Translations under genes and position numbers: made by a program | Source: Microbacterium sp. LWH13-1.2 | GTDB lineage: Bacteria > Actinomycetota > Actinomycetes > Actinomycetales > Microbacteriaceae | Direction: 5' to 3' | Length of the DNA stretch: 64,000 nucleotides | Assembly: GCF_038397735.1 (NCBI RefSeq) | Contig: NZ_CP151635.1 | Coordinates: 1,674,001 to 1,738,000 of the forward strand | Part shown: piece by piece, positions 49,642 through 58,165 of the stretch | Position numbering within the stretch: position 1 is the stretch's first letter | Layout: each line of letters starts with the position of its first letter | The notes under the pieces: generated by a model | The model's database searches: none | What the model saw: only the letters and a program-made list of their open reading frames with translations | Told to the model about the DNA's origin: nothing

Positions 49642-50517
49642 ATGACCACCGCCCTCCCCCGACACGAGTGGCTGGAGCGAGAGCATGCCCACCTGCTTCG
49701 AGCGGATGCTCTCACCTCAGCGCACAGGGAGAGAGCATCCCGGCGCGAGAAGCACCCGGTCTGGGACTTCCTCTTCACCTATTACAACTACAAGCCCGCC
49801 CAGCTGCGGCGGTGGCACCCCGGCGCGGGCGTGCAGCTCGAGCAGGCTTCCGAGCGGCTGAGCTGGCGCTGGTACTCCCCCGGCGCCGACGCCGACAGCG
49901 TGATCCCGGATGCCGCGGCGTTCGCTCGCGAGAAGTCCGAGCTCGCGGCCCTCATCGAGCGGATGCTGCGGCGCACCGCCTCACGCCCCGGACAGTTCGG
50001 CTGCTTCGGTCTGCACGAGTGGGCCATGGTGTACCGGGCCGACGAGCACCGGCATTCCGTTCCCCTCAGGCTCGGACAGGCGGGCACCGACGCGGTCGTC
50101 GAGAACCACGACCTGCGGTGCACGCATTTCGACGCGTTCCGCTTCTTCACGCCCGAAGCTGCACCCCGTAACCGCACAGAGCTGACACGCGACGATCAGC
50201 CCCTGTTCGAACAGCCCGGCTGTCTGCACGCCGGCATGGACCTGTACAAGTGGGCTCTGAAGCTCGGTCCTCTCGTCCCCGGGGAGCTGCTCCTCGACTC
50301 ATTCGAGCTCGCCCGCGACATCCGGCTGCTCGACATGCAGGCGGCCCCTTACGATCTCTCCGCCTGGGACGTGGTGCCGGTGCCCATCGAGACCGCCGAA
50401 GGCAAAGCCGAGTACGTACGACAGCAGCGCGGGTTCGCCGAGCGCGGCACGCGTCTTCGCGCCGCGCTCCTGCAGGCCTGGCTCGGCTCCGCTCAGCCGG
50501 TGGCAGTCAGCGCCTGA
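49642..50517 (+). CDS. Conserved actinobacterial protein, often labelled 3-methyladenine DNA glycosylase
   Basis: A 291-aa protein conserved in actinobacteria. Homologues I recall are labelled 3-methyladenine DNA glycosylase, but I see no helix-hairpin-helix or other glycosylase active site, so the label may be a propagated error. Landmarks are HPVWDFLFTYYNYKPAQLRRWHPG, FGCFGLHEWAMVYR, LRCTHFDAFRFFTPEA and PGCLHAGMDLYKWALKL. The several conserved His and Cys (CTHFD, CLHAGMD) suggest a metal or catalytic site. It begins 1 nt after the App1-like gene. Confidence 0.75.
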   Translation: MTTALPRHEWLEREHAHLLRADALTSAHRERASRREKHPVWDFLFTYYNYKPAQLRRWHPGAGVQLEQASERLSWRWYSPGADADSVIPDAAAFAREKSELAALIERMLRRTASRPGQFGCFGLHEWAMVYRADEHRHSVPLRLGQAGTDAVVENHDLRCTHFDAFRFFTPEAAPRNRTELTRDDQPLFEQPGCLHAGMDLYKWALKLGPLVPGELLLDSFELARDIRLLDMQAAPYDLSAWDVVPVPIETAEGKAEYVRQQRGFAERGTRLRAALLQAWLGSAQPVAVSA

Positions 50518-50519
50518 CG

Positions 50520-51719
50520 TCAGCCGACGGGCTGGCACTCCCCGCACAGCGACCATTCGGCGCTCGCCGCACTGGACTGAAGCCTGAGCGCCATCACCCT
50601 CGTGGCAGCGTCGGCAAGCCGTTCTGCCGGGAGGGTCCCCGAGTCGACCGCCGCGGTGATCCCCGCGACGATCTCGGATGCCGTATCGGCTGTCGACCCG
50701 GCGATCATGAGAACCAGGTCGTTTCCCGCTGCGACCGCCGTGACGGCGTTGGCCACCGGGTCGGCGTACTCGGGAAGCCCTGAGGACTGCAGCATCCCGA
50801 GGTCATCGGTGACGATCACGCCGTCGAACCCCAGCTCGTCGCGGGCGATCTCGTGCCACCGTGCGGAGAGCGACGCCGGTGCCGGGTCCACCGACGTGTA
50901 CGCGAGATGGCCGAACATCAGCACAGACGCCCCGGCATCCATGCCGGCGATGAACGGCACGGCGTCCTTCGCGCGCCACTCGTCGAGCGTCTCAGCCGTC
51001 GAGGGGATCGCATGGTGCGAGTCGCCTGGAGCTGCACCGTGCCCGGGGAAGTGCTTGAGCGTCGACGCGACGACCGGTTCCTGTGCCGCCGTGGCGGCGG
51101 CGACCCGATCGGCCGACGACTGCGGATCCGTGCCGAGCGCCCGGCCGTAGATGAACGACGAGGGATCGGCGGTCACATCCGCGACCGTACCGAAGTCGAC
51201 GGTGATCCCCGACTTGGCGACCAGCGCTGCCCTGGCGGAGAAGGCCGCAGCGGTATCGGCTACAGGCAGCGACTTCAGAGTCGTCGACGCGGCGTAGTCG
51301 TCGGCAGGCAGGCGCGAGACGATGCCGCCCTCCTGGTCGATCGCGATGAGCGGAGGAAGCTCGGGGTCGACCGTCAGCGAATCGGTGAGCGCGGCGAGCT
51401 CCCCATCCGTCGCCGGAATGTTGGCGCCCATCAGGATGAATCCACCGAGCCCCTGGGCCATGTAGGCGCTCAACGCCGCCGCATCCGTCGTCGGAATGTG
51501 CCCCATCACGATGCTCGCCGCCTGCTGTGCCGCCGTCATCCGCCCGACCAGAATCTCGGCGCGGTCATCAGGCCCTGGCACCTCTGCGGGCGCCCCGGTG
51601 GCTAGCGCAGGTGCCTCAGCGCCGCCTGTGACCTGGGCAGATGCCGCAGAGGAGGCCGTGAGTGCGCAGAGCCCCACGATCGCCGCTGCTCCGACCGCCC
51701 AGGCGCGTCGCCGGGACAT
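50520..51719 (-). CDS. Glycoside hydrolase family 3 protein (beta-N-acetylhexosaminidase-like)
   Basis: A 399-aa secreted enzyme. The N-terminal hydrophobic segment AVGAAAIVGLCALTASSAASA is a probable signal peptide with AxA cleavage. The GH3 barrel has AIDQEGGIVSRL, the NagZ-type motif KHFPGHG with DSHHAIP (the catalytic Asp-His dyad) and the nucleophile Asp in VIVTDDLGM. It probably removes N-acetylglucosamine from peptidoglycan fragments outside the cytoplasm. It starts 4 nt after the SDR-like gene and converges with the glycosylase-annotated gene 2 nt away. Confidence 0.9.
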   Translation of the reverse strand: MSRRRAWAVGAAAIVGLCALTASSAASAQVTGGAEAPALATGAPAEVPGPDDRAEILVGRMTAAQQAASIVMGHIPTTDAAALSAYMAQGLGGFILMGANIPATDGELAALTDSLTVDPELPPLIAIDQEGGIVSRLPADDYAASTTLKSLPVADTAAAFSARAALVAKSGITVDFGTVADVTADPSSFIYGRALGTDPQSSADRVAAATAAQEPVVASTLKHFPGHGAAPGDSHHAIPSTAETLDEWRAKDAVPFIAGMDAGASVLMFGHLAYTSVDPAPASLSARWHEIARDELGFDGVIVTDDLGMLQSSGLPEYADPVANAVTAVAAGNDLVLMIAGSTADTASEIVAGITAAVDSGTLPAERLADAATRVMALRLQSSAASAEWSLCGECQPVG

Positions 51720-51723
51720 GGCG

Positions 51724-52380
51724 TCAGGCGCTGAGCGCGTCGGCGATCGGCACCGCCGAGTCGCCGGAGCCGTTCCCGAACCGGATGGTGCGACCGAAGG
51801 TCGACGGGTTGGCGACGGACTCGGCGATCACCGCTGCCACATCGGCGCGGGAGACCTCTCCCTTGCCCTCGGGATCGAGGACGATTCGGCCGGTCGGCTC
51901 GTCGAACGTGAGCGTTCCTGGCCCGAGGATCGTGCCGTCGAGTTCGGTGCCGCGCAGGTGCTCGTCGGCCGCCCACTTCGCGTCGGCATACGGGAAGAAG
52001 TCCGAATCCTCCGCGACACCGTGGTCGGCCTTCGAGCCGATCCACGACACCATGACGTAGCGGCCGGTTCCGGCCTCGGCCGAGGCATCCATCGTACGGA
52101 TCGCGGCGTCGCGGTCGACCGCGTAGGTGCGCTCCGCGGATCCCCCGCCGGCTCCTGCCGACCACACCACCGCGTCGTGACCTCGGATGATGTCCGCGAG
52201 CTCGGTCGTGCCGACGGTCTCGACGTCTGCGACCAGCGCGCGGGCTCCCGTCTCTTCGACCTCGGCGACGTGATCCGGGTTGCGGATGACCGACGTGACC
52301 TCATCGCCGCGGGCGACGAGGAGCGGGGCAAGCAGCAGGGCGATGCGGCCGTGGCCGCCGAAGACGATGATTCGCGACAT
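51724..52380 (-). CDS. NAD(P)-binding SDR-like protein
   Basis: A 218-aa Rossmann protein of the NmrA/SDR5 type. The nucleotide motif is VFGGHGRIA (GGxGxxA), followed by VVWSAGAGGGS and PYADAKWAADEHL, where Tyr-x3-Lys provides the usual SDR pair. It differs from the island SDR paralogues: the TGVNTLTG and NSPSF blocks are missing. ATG 52380 has TAGGGT (52387-52392) 6 nt upstream, so it is leaderless. It heads a transcript with the GH3 gene. The substrate is unknown. Confidence 0.85.
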   Translation of the reverse strand: MSRIIVFGGHGRIALLLAPLLVARGDEVTSVIRNPDHVAEVEETGARALVADVETVGTTELADIIRGHDAVVWSAGAGGGSAERTYAVDRDAAIRTMDASAEAGTGRYVMVSWIGSKADHGVAEDSDFFPYADAKWAADEHLRGTELDGTILGPGTLTFDEPTGRIVLDPEGKGEVSRADVAAVIAESVANPSTFGRTIRFGNGSGDSAVPIADALSA

Positions 52381-52386
52381 GTCTTC

Positions 52387-52392
52387 ACCCTA
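52387..52392 (-). promoter_or_regulatory. -10 box of a leaderless promoter (SDR-like gene)
   Basis: TAGGGT on the minus strand ends 6 nt before the ATG at 52380. Confidence 0.5.
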
Positions 52393-52425
52393 CGCGCCTC
52401 TGACGACACCGGCTCGGGGGTGCGG

Positions 52426-52953
52426 TCAGCGAGAGCCCTGGGAACTGTCGATGACGAACGCCTGCGGGTGCCCGGGGAGGTAGCGGACCACGACCGGCTC
52501 GCCGGAGGGCAGGTAGGCATCGCGATCGGGGTACACGGCCGGGGTGAAGAAGTTGCTCTCGATCGTGTACTCCACACCGCTCGGGGTCGTGAACGTCACC
52601 CAGTCGCCGTCGACGGTGCCCGTCGTCGGCTGACCGTGCTGGTGGATGTAGGCGCGCGTGATCGGCACACCCGTGAGACTGAGGATGCCGATCACGAGGT
52701 TCGCCAGCATGACGACGGCAAGGACGCGGAACACGATACGACGTGCGGTGCCCACCGACTGTCCTCGTGTCGCCGCCTCGCCGTGGAGCAGTCCTTCGCG
52801 CTCGCGGACACGTCGTATCGACACGCCGGGAGCAGAACCCGAGGCGGACATGGCGAACAGGCCGAGGATCGAGAAGCCGGCGATGAACACCATCGCGTAC
52901 CCGTGCGCCGCAGGGAAGTTGATCAACCAGATCAGTGTGTCGAGGATGTTCAT
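52426..52953 (-). CDS. Membrane protein of unknown function
   Basis: A 175-aa protein with an N-terminal helix (YAMVFIAGFSILGLFAMSA), a basic cytoplasmic loop with IRRVREREGLLHGEAA and a second helix (VFRVLAVVMLANLVIGILSL). An extracellular beta-rich C-terminal domain carries TPSGVEYTIESNFFTPA and VVVRYLPGHPQAFVID. That domain resembles the DUF3592-type fold that often follows helix pairs. The ATG overlaps the upstream membrane gene stop by 4 bp, so the two are coupled and may form a complex. Confidence 0.75.
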   Translation of the reverse strand: MNILDTLIWLINFPAAHGYAMVFIAGFSILGLFAMSASGSAPGVSIRRVREREGLLHGEAATRGQSVGTARRIVFRVLAVVMLANLVIGILSLTGVPITRAYIHQHGQPTTGTVDGDWVTFTTPSGVEYTIESNFFTPAVYPDRDAYLPSGEPVVVRYLPGHPQAFVIDSSQGSR

Positions 52954-53741
52954 CGTCCGGCCTCGTTCTCGATCGTCACGGCCACGGTCTTCGGATCCTC
53001 ACGGCGGTAGAACGCCCAGATCGGCGCACCGACCTGGAATCGCGAGATCGCCTCGGGGTACGCGAACACCGTCGTGTCGGTCTCCCACGTCGACGCCCCC
53101 TCTGGCGCCATGAGCACCTTCAGCTCGAGCTCGCTCTGGCCCTCGAGGCGACGTCCGGTCGGTCGCACCGCGAGCACCGACGCGGGTACCTGCGTTCCCG
53201 TCGTCCGTGCTTTCACCAGACGAGGGTGGATGAGACCGCGATCGATCCTCCACTGCAGCATCGCGTCCCGAACAGTCGGATCGGTGATGTCTGCGAGCTC
53301 GACCGTGTCCTGGTCGGTGAGGCTGTACCTCACAGGGATCGGCTGTCCGATCTGGAGGCCGGCGAGATCGCTGGGTTCGACCAGCATCCGCAGCTGGCCG
53401 ACGAAGTCCTCCCCCGCTTTCGGGGCGACCCGGATGAACAGGTCGTACTGCGGCACATCGTTGACGGTGAGGCCGGTGCGGGAGATCTCGACGATGCGCC
53501 CCACGCCGATCTGCGACTCCCCCCGCACCCTCTTGCGGCGACCGAGGCCCGACATCGTGCCTCCGAAGGTGAGGATCAGCCCCCAGGCGACCCCGATGAT
53601 GATCGGTCCGCCCAGCGTGTCCTCCCCGGAGAACGGCAGGATCGACTCGCGCTGATCGATGCCGAACAGGCCTTCGCCGGTCCAGATGACGAGCCATGCC
53701 GACAGCAGCAGCCAGATGACCAGGACGACGATGCGGATCAT
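52950..53741 (-). CDS. Membrane protein of unknown function, partner of the next gene
   Basis: A 263-aa protein with two N-terminal helices (VVLVIWLLLSAWLVIWTG and GPIIIGVAWGLILTFGG) and a large soluble part with two repeated-looking beta regions: GVGRIVEISRTGLTVNDVPQYDL and VPASVLAVRPTGRRLEGQ. Both repeats contain a VxVRYSL-like or LKVLM strand pattern seen in proteins with repeated OB-like or SHOCT-linked modules. No family is named with confidence. ATG 53741 has TACGCT 6 nt upstream (leaderless), and it heads the two-gene operon. Confidence 0.75.
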   Translation of the reverse strand: MIRIVVLVIWLLLSAWLVIWTGEGLFGIDQRESILPFSGEDTLGGPIIIGVAWGLILTFGGTMSGLGRRKRVRGESQIGVGRIVEISRTGLTVNDVPQYDLFIRVAPKAGEDFVGQLRMLVEPSDLAGLQIGQPIPVRYSLTDQDTVELADITDPTVRDAMLQWRIDRGLIHPRLVKARTTGTQVPASVLAVRPTGRRLEGQSELELKVLMAPEGASTWETDTTVFAYPEAISRFQVGAPIWAFYRREDPKTVAVTIENEAGR

Positions 53742-53747
53742 GCCCTC

Positions 53748-53753
53748 AGCGTA
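53748..53753 (-). promoter_or_regulatory. -10 box of a leaderless promoter (membrane-protein operon)
   Basis: TACGCT on the minus strand ends 6 nt before the ATG at 53741. Confidence 0.5.
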
Positions 53754-53804
53754 GCGAGGACACGTCGCCGTATCGCGGAATCGGGCGCGCCGGATCCGGC
53801 CGAC

Positions 53805-54869
53805 TCACGTGGTGCGGGCGGATGCCGCGGCCAGCGCTCGCTGCACGCCCTTCGCCGCCGAGCGCCCAGCCCTGTTCGCTCCGATCGTGCTCGCGGACGG
53901 ACCGTAGCCGACGAGCTGGATGCGCGGATCCTGCACCGCAGTCGTTCCGCGTCCGTTCCGGTCGAGCTGGATGCCGCCCGCCGCACTGCGCAGGTGCAGC
54001 GGCGCGAGGTGCGCGATCGCGGGACGGAACCCGGTCGCCCACAGGATGACGTCGACGCGCTCGAACGACCCGTCCGCCCAGCGGACGCCGTCCGGCTCGA
54101 TGCGCGCGAACATCGGGCGGCGCGCGGCGTAGACGCCGAGCCGCTCGGCCTCGCGTTCCTGCGGGCGGAGCATCAGGCCCGTCACGCTCACCACGCTCTG
54201 CGGCGGGAGGCCCTGCGCCACACGCTGCTCGACGAGAGCGACCGCCGCAGCCCCTGCTTCCGGTGTGAAGTCGTCGTTCCGCCACACGGGCTCCGTGCGG
54301 GTCGTCCAGAGCGTGTCGGTGAGCGGGGCGAGCGCTCCCAGGAACTGGACGGCCGAGGCTCCGCCGCCGACGACGAGCACCCTCTTGCCGACGAAGTGCG
54401 AAGGACCCGGGTAGTCGACGGTGTGCAGCTGCTCCCCGAGGAACGTCTCCATTCCCGGATAGTGCGGCAGGAACGGATGCGTCCAGGTTCCCGTGGCATT
54501 CACGACCGTCCGCGTCCGCCATCGCCGCTCCCCCGCGTGCACGACGAGGATGCCGTCCTCCTCCACCACCCGGTCGACGCGCACCGGGCGCACCACCGGG
54601 AGGTGATGCGCACTCTCATATGCGGCGAAGTATGCCGGAACGGCGATGTTCGCCTGCTGCCCGTCCCGCGGAGGCGGCGCATCGGCCGGCAGCTCGGCCA
54701 CGCCGTGCACGTCGCGCATCGTGAGAGCATCCCACCGATGCCGCCAGGCGCCGCCGGGCTCGGCGTCGGAGTCGAGCACGACGTGGGAGATGCCGAGCCG
54801 GGTCAGATGGAAGGAGGCCGACAGACCGGCCTGACCGGCGCCGATCACGACGCTGTCCAGGATGCTCAC
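53805..54869 (-). CDS. FAD-dependent oxidoreductase (flavin monooxygenase-like)
   Basis: A 354-aa class B flavoprotein-like enzyme. The FAD loop is VIGAGQAGLSASFHL near residue 8. The NADPH loop is VLVVGGGASAVQFLG near residue 165. The motif ILWATGFRP is the family ATG signature, and VVNATGTWTHPF is also conserved. Members include CzcO-like and TrkA-like oxidoreductases; the actual substrate is unknown. ATG 54869 is the start. It lies 42 nt downstream of a GNAT gene on the same strand and is probably part of its transcript. Confidence 0.87.
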   Translation of the reverse strand: MSILDSVVIGAGQAGLSASFHLTRLGISHVVLDSDAEPGGAWRHRWDALTMRDVHGVAELPADAPPPRDGQQANIAVPAYFAAYESAHHLPVVRPVRVDRVVEEDGILVVHAGERRWRTRTVVNATGTWTHPFLPHYPGMETFLGEQLHTVDYPGPSHFVGKRVLVVGGGASAVQFLGALAPLTDTLWTTRTEPVWRNDDFTPEAGAAAVALVEQRVAQGLPPQSVVSVTGLMLRPQEREAERLGVYAARRPMFARIEPDGVRWADGSFERVDVILWATGFRPAIAHLAPLHLRSAAGGIQLDRNGRGTTAVQDPRIQLVGYGPSASTIGANRAGRSAAKGVQRALAAASARTT

Positions 54870-54911
54870 GGTGATGTCAACGCCTGGGGGCGTGCGGTTG
54901 TTCCGGCGCTG

Positions 54912-55352
54912 TCAGAGCGAGACCTGGTAGTGCGTGTAGCCGGTGTGCGTCGCCACGCGTTCGTAGAGCGTGCGGGCAGTGGTGTTGCCCTCCTGCGTGA
55001 GCCAGTACACCTTCGCGCAGCCCTGCACCTCCGCCCAGTCGCGCACGTGGGCGATCAACGCCCGACCGGCTCCGGACCCGCGCGACTCCGCAGCGACGAA
55101 GAGATCCTCGAGATAGCAGTAGTCGGCGTCGCTCCACGTCGCAGGGTGCGTGAGCCAGTGCACGATGCCGATCGCGTGGCCGGCGTCGTCGCGTGCGATG
55201 GCGCCGTGGATCTCGCGGTCGCCGACGATGCGGTCGAAGGTGCGCCTCGTGACATCGTCGGCGATCTCCGCTCCGTAGAACCTGAGGTAGCCGTCCCATA
55301 AGGCCGACCATTCCTCGAAGTCGTCTCGCGTGACGGCGGTGATGTTGGTCAT
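54912..55352 (-). CDS. GNAT-family N-acetyltransferase
   Basis: A 146-aa acetyltransferase. The acetyl-CoA binding motif is ESRGSGAGRALIAHV (RGxGxGxxL). DADYCYLEDLFV provides the strand before it, and YERVATHTGYTHYQVSL closes the fold. It is similar to diamine/amino acid acetyltransferases, but the substrate cannot be assigned. I prefer ATG 55352 because TAGGGT (55360-55365) lies 7 nt upstream; ATG 55361 would overlap that promoter. It is divergent from tRNA-Ala. Confidence 0.87.
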   Translation of the reverse strand: MTNITAVTRDDFEEWSALWDGYLRFYGAEIADDVTRRTFDRIVGDREIHGAIARDDAGHAIGIVHWLTHPATWSDADYCYLEDLFVAAESRGSGAGRALIAHVRDWAEVQGCAKVYWLTQEGNTTARTLYERVATHTGYTHYQVSL

Positions 55353-55359
55353 GCCGTCC

Positions 55360-55365
55360 ACCCTA
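55360..55365 (-). promoter_or_regulatory. -10 box of a leaderless promoter (GNAT gene)
   Basis: TAGGGT on the minus strand ends 7 nt before the ATG at 55352. Confidence 0.45.
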
Positions 55366-55460
55366 GGGCGACGCGCCCGGGAGGCCTGGCCCGATTGGTG
55401 CTGCGCGCGATCCGTGTAGTACTCTGTTCAAGTTGCTTCGAGCAGTCAGGAAGCAGTTCT

Positions 55461-55533
55461 GGGCCTGTGGCGCAGCTGGTAGCGCACCTGCATGGCATGC
55501 AGGGGGTCAGGGGTTCGAGTCCCCTCAGGTCCA
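55461..55533 (+). tRNA. tRNA-Ala(GGC)
   Basis: A 73-nt cloverleaf. Acceptor GGGCCTG pairs with CAGGTCC (one G-T). The D arm is GCGC/GCGC, the anticodon stem is CCTGC/GCAGG with loop ATGGCAT, anticodon GGC, and the T arm is AGGGG-TTCGAGT-CCCCT. CCA is not encoded. TTGGTG at 55395 and TAGTAC at 55417 are a plausible promoter. There is no integrase or island at its 3' end. Confidence 0.97.
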
Positions 55534-55539
55534 CAACGA

Positions 55540-55566
55540 AACCCGCGAGAGATCGCGGGTTTTCTT
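55540..55566 (+). terminator. Rho-independent terminator of tRNA-Ala
   Basis: A 9-bp stem AACCCGCGA / TCGCGGGTT with a GAGA loop, followed by TTCTTG. Confidence 0.88.
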
Positions 55567-55623
55567 GTATCTGCACGCGGATCGGGCCGCGCCTGCACAG
55601 TCCTCAGTGCAGTGCGGGCCTGA

Positions 55624-56007
55624 CTACGGGACCGGTTCGAACAGGTCGCCGATATCGCAGAGGACGTCCCCGTCCGGCAGAGCCCAGACGGCTCGGTCGC
55701 CCTGCACCATCGGCCGGAGCAGGCCCAGACCGGGAATGGTCGGCCACCGGTTCCCACGGAGGAACTCGCCCTCCTGGAGGAACGAGGCGACCGCGACAGC
55801 GAGCCGTTGATGCTGCTCGGCGCAGACCCGCAGTGTTCGATCGGCGACGTCGAGGTGGGCGGCCAATGTGCCCTCCTCCCCCAGCTCGATTCGAGCGACG
55901 AGCGGGTCAGTCGGCAGTCCGACCGCGGAGAAGTCCCTGACCGCCGACAGCATGGTGGCTTCTGCACGGTATCGATGACGTAGCCGGGTCCGGGTCAGTA
56001 CGCTCAT
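55624..56007 (-). CDS. Conserved hypothetical protein
   Basis: A 127-aa soluble protein with no recognised family. Regions of interest are the basic start TRTRLRHRYRAEATM, an acidic middle ARIELGEEGTLAAHLDVADRTL and the ending DRAVWALPDGDVLCDIGDLFEPVP. I start it at ATG 56007, which has a GGAG Shine-Dalgarno; a longer frame to 56067 looks non-coding. It converges with tRNA-Ala and is divergent from the AI-2E family gene. It may be an accessory gene. Confidence 0.6.
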   Translation of the reverse strand: MSVLTRTRLRHRYRAEATMLSAVRDFSAVGLPTDPLVARIELGEEGTLAAHLDVADRTLRVCAEQHQRLAVAVASFLQEGEFLRGNRWPTIPGLGLLRPMVQGDRAVWALPDGDVLCDIGDLFEPVP

Positions 56008-56278
56008 CGGCGTCGCTCCTCTCGTTCGACGGCGCACGCTCGACCACGCGTCATATCGTCCTCGCATCTATAGAGAGTCGCGAACCCGGCTTCTGTTACG
56101 CGACGGATCGATCCGAATTGCGCCATACGGCGTCGTCGCGTGCAGCGCCGCCCGGTGAACGCGACAGACTGGGGTGTGCACCCGGATGCCAGGGGCTTGC
56201 CTTCGCCCTGCGTCCCGGATAGACATACGAGGCCATCGATCGCCGGAGCGGCGATCCCTGAAGAGCGGGAGAACACGA

Positions 56279-57412
56279 GTGCTGGGACTTTTTCGACGGC
56301 CGGAACCCCTGTCAGACAGCGTGGGAGCGCCCAGAGAGCCCGGCCTCTGGTCCCGCGGCCTCGGTCTCGCCGCGACCCGCAGCCTGCAGACGCTGGCGGT
56401 GCTCGCGCTCGTGGCCGTCGGCGTCCTGGTGATCACCCAGTTGTCGCTGGTCTTCATCCCGGTCACGATCGCGCTGATCCTCGCGTCCGCCATCCATCCT
56501 CTCGTCGCTCTGATGCGACGCAAGGGAGTCCCTTCGATCCTGGCGACGTGGATCGCGCTGATCGGCATCATCACCATCCTCGGGGGCATCGTGTGGGTGA
56601 TCGTCCTCACGGTTCGCTCCCAGTGGGACGACCTCGTCGAATCCACCACCGACGGCATCGCACAGGTCACGGCCTGGCTGGGTACGCTGCCGTTCGACAT
56701 CTCGGCGATCGATCTCGATGACGTGTGGGCGAGCACCGGGGAGTTCCTCACCAGCGCCTCCTTCGGACGCGGAGCGCTCGCGGGCGTCTCGGCGACCGCG
56801 AGCTTCTTCACGGGCCTGGCCCTGATGATCGTGGTGCTCTTCTTCTTCCTCAAAGACGGACCACGCATCTGGGAGTTCCTGCTGCGCCCCTTCACCGGCA
56901 CGAGCTACGAGCGTGCACGCCGCATCGGCGACAAGACGGTCGACGTGTTCGGCGGCTACATCCGCGGTACGTCCATCGTCGCGGCCGCAGACGCCCTGGG
57001 CATCGGGATCGGCCTCGCGATCCTTCAGATCCCGCTGGCGATCCCGCTCGCGGTGATCGTCTTCCTCACGGCGTTCATCCCGCTCGTCGGCGCGACGGCC
57101 GCCGGTATCCTGGCGGCTCTCGTCGCCCTCGTCACGCACGGTCCGGTCTCGGCCCTCATCGTCGTCGGAATCGTGGTCCTCGTGAACCAGCTCGAGGGCA
57201 ACTTCCTGCAGCCCGTCGTGATGGCTCGCTCGCTCAAGCTCCACGCCCTCGTCATCCTGCTCGCCCTCACTACGGGCACGATCCTCGGCGGAATCGTCGG
57301 TGCCGTTCTCTCGGTGCCGATCGCCGCCGTCGCCTGGGGGATCATCACCGTGTGGGACGGCCCGCACACCCCGGCCCGCCCGTTCCGGAAGAAGCGCCCG
57401 GAAGAGGTGTGA
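56279..57412 (+). CDS. AI-2E family transporter (PerM/TqsA-like)
   Basis: A 377-aa polytopic membrane protein with about eight helices. Typical segments are IPVTIALILASAIHPLVALM near helix 2, FFFLKDGPRIW, FGGYIRGTSIVAAADALGIGIGLAIL and VVLVNQLEGNFLQPVVMARSLKLHALVI. The last contains the conserved EGNxLQP and RSLxLH motifs. The family was named for autoinducer-2 export, but many members are Na+/H+ antiporters or have unknown cargo. I start it at GTG 56279 after GGGAG; an upstream start at 56174 would prepend unrelated residues. Confidence 0.9.
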   Translation: MLGLFRRPEPLSDSVGAPREPGLWSRGLGLAATRSLQTLAVLALVAVGVLVITQLSLVFIPVTIALILASAIHPLVALMRRKGVPSILATWIALIGIITILGGIVWVIVLTVRSQWDDLVESTTDGIAQVTAWLGTLPFDISAIDLDDVWASTGEFLTSASFGRGALAGVSATASFFTGLALMIVVLFFFLKDGPRIWEFLLRPFTGTSYERARRIGDKTVDVFGGYIRGTSIVAAADALGIGIGLAILQIPLAIPLAVIVFLTAFIPLVGATAAGILAALVALVTHGPVSALIVVGIVVLVNQLEGNFLQPVVMARSLKLHALVILLALTTGTILGGIVGAVLSVPIAAVAWGIITVWDGPHTPARPFRKKRPEEV

Positions 57413-57553
57413 TCCTCCAGACCGCGCGGGCCGTCCGGCGCCGCGGGTCATCCGACGATCACCTACTCCTCGTGGGCAGTGCGGTCAACCCGCTCCCTGG
57501 TCGGGCGCCGAGCACCCTAGCGTGTCGCCACGATGACACGAGAGGAGCCCATC

Positions 57554-57733
57554 ATGTCCACACCGACCCCACCGCTGGTACCGCTGCCTGACGACGGCGA
57601 CCCCACAGGCGTTCCCGAGCGCGAGGTCGACGGCGAAGCCGTGCTCGACACGGACGTCGATGCCGATCAGGTCGACGGAGCCGAGGCCGATCGCCTGGCT
57701 GCGGAACGACCGGCGTCCGACGACGGATCCTGA
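57554..57733 (+). CDS. Small acidic hypothetical protein
   Basis: A 59-aa, Asp/Glu-rich protein (STPTPPLVPLPDDGDPTG, then VDADQVDGAEADRLAAE). It has no membrane helix or Cys and is probably disordered. ATG 57554 has GAGAGGAG upstream; an in-frame ATG at 57533 lacks one. Short acidic proteins of this look are common in Microbacterium, but no function is known. A 15-bp hairpin follows the stop. Confidence 0.65.
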   Translation: MSTPTPPLVPLPDDGDPTGVPEREVDGEAVLDTDVDADQVDGAEADRLAAERPASDDGS

Positions 57734-57741
57734 ACTCAGGC

Positions 57742-57775
57742 GTGCGGCGGGGTCCGCGATCGGACCCCGCCGCAC
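57742..57775. terminator. Hairpin between convergent genes
   Basis: A perfect 15-bp stem GTGCGGCGGGGTCCG (57742-57756) and CGGACCCCGCCGCAC (57761-57775) with a CGAT loop. There is no U-tract on either strand, so it may act as a bidirectional stop with or without Rho. Confidence 0.7.
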
Positions 57776-57782
57776 GACTCCC

Positions 57783-58064
57783 TCAGTCGGCGAAGAGCGG
57801 AGGATGAGACGGAATGACGATCGGCCGCGTCGCTCTGCTCGGATCCTTGGCGCGCACGACCGCTTCGAGCACCTCGGACGCGTTCGCATAGCGGGTCTCG
57901 AGCGGCAGATCGCGAAGTCGGACGACCTCGACCCCGCCGTCCGCGTCGTAGACGCAGGCCACGACGTGCCGTGGATCATCGGTGTCGTACCGCCGGTCGT
58001 TGATCACCCATTCGGATGCGGTGACACGTCGCAGTACGTATCTAGGCTCTGGATCTCCAGACAT
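57783..58064 (-). CDS. Small conserved hypothetical protein
   Basis: A 93-aa soluble protein. The sequence RRVTASEWVINDRRYDTDDPRHVVACVYDADGG and VEVVRLRDLPLETRYANASEVLEAV suggest an alpha/beta fold. No family is recognised. ATG 58064 has GGAGGG upstream, and the hairpin at 57742 closes it from the 3' side. It is 102 bp downstream of an unrelated SDR gene on the same strand. Confidence 0.72.
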   Translation of the reverse strand: MSGDPEPRYVLRRVTASEWVINDRRYDTDDPRHVVACVYDADGGVEVVRLRDLPLETRYANASEVLEAVVRAKDPSRATRPIVIPSHPPLFAD

Positions 58065-58165
58065 TCAACAGCCCTCCAAGACTTCTCTCCCCAGCAGATC
58101 ATCCATCGCGGACGCTGCGGCGGATACCCCCTTGACAGGGTGAGAAGCCGGAGCCGGCCTCGAGA

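Noticed and set aside
55461..55533. tRNA-Ala as the attachment site of a mobile element
   Set aside because: No integrase, no repeated tRNA 3' end and ordinary genes on both sides.
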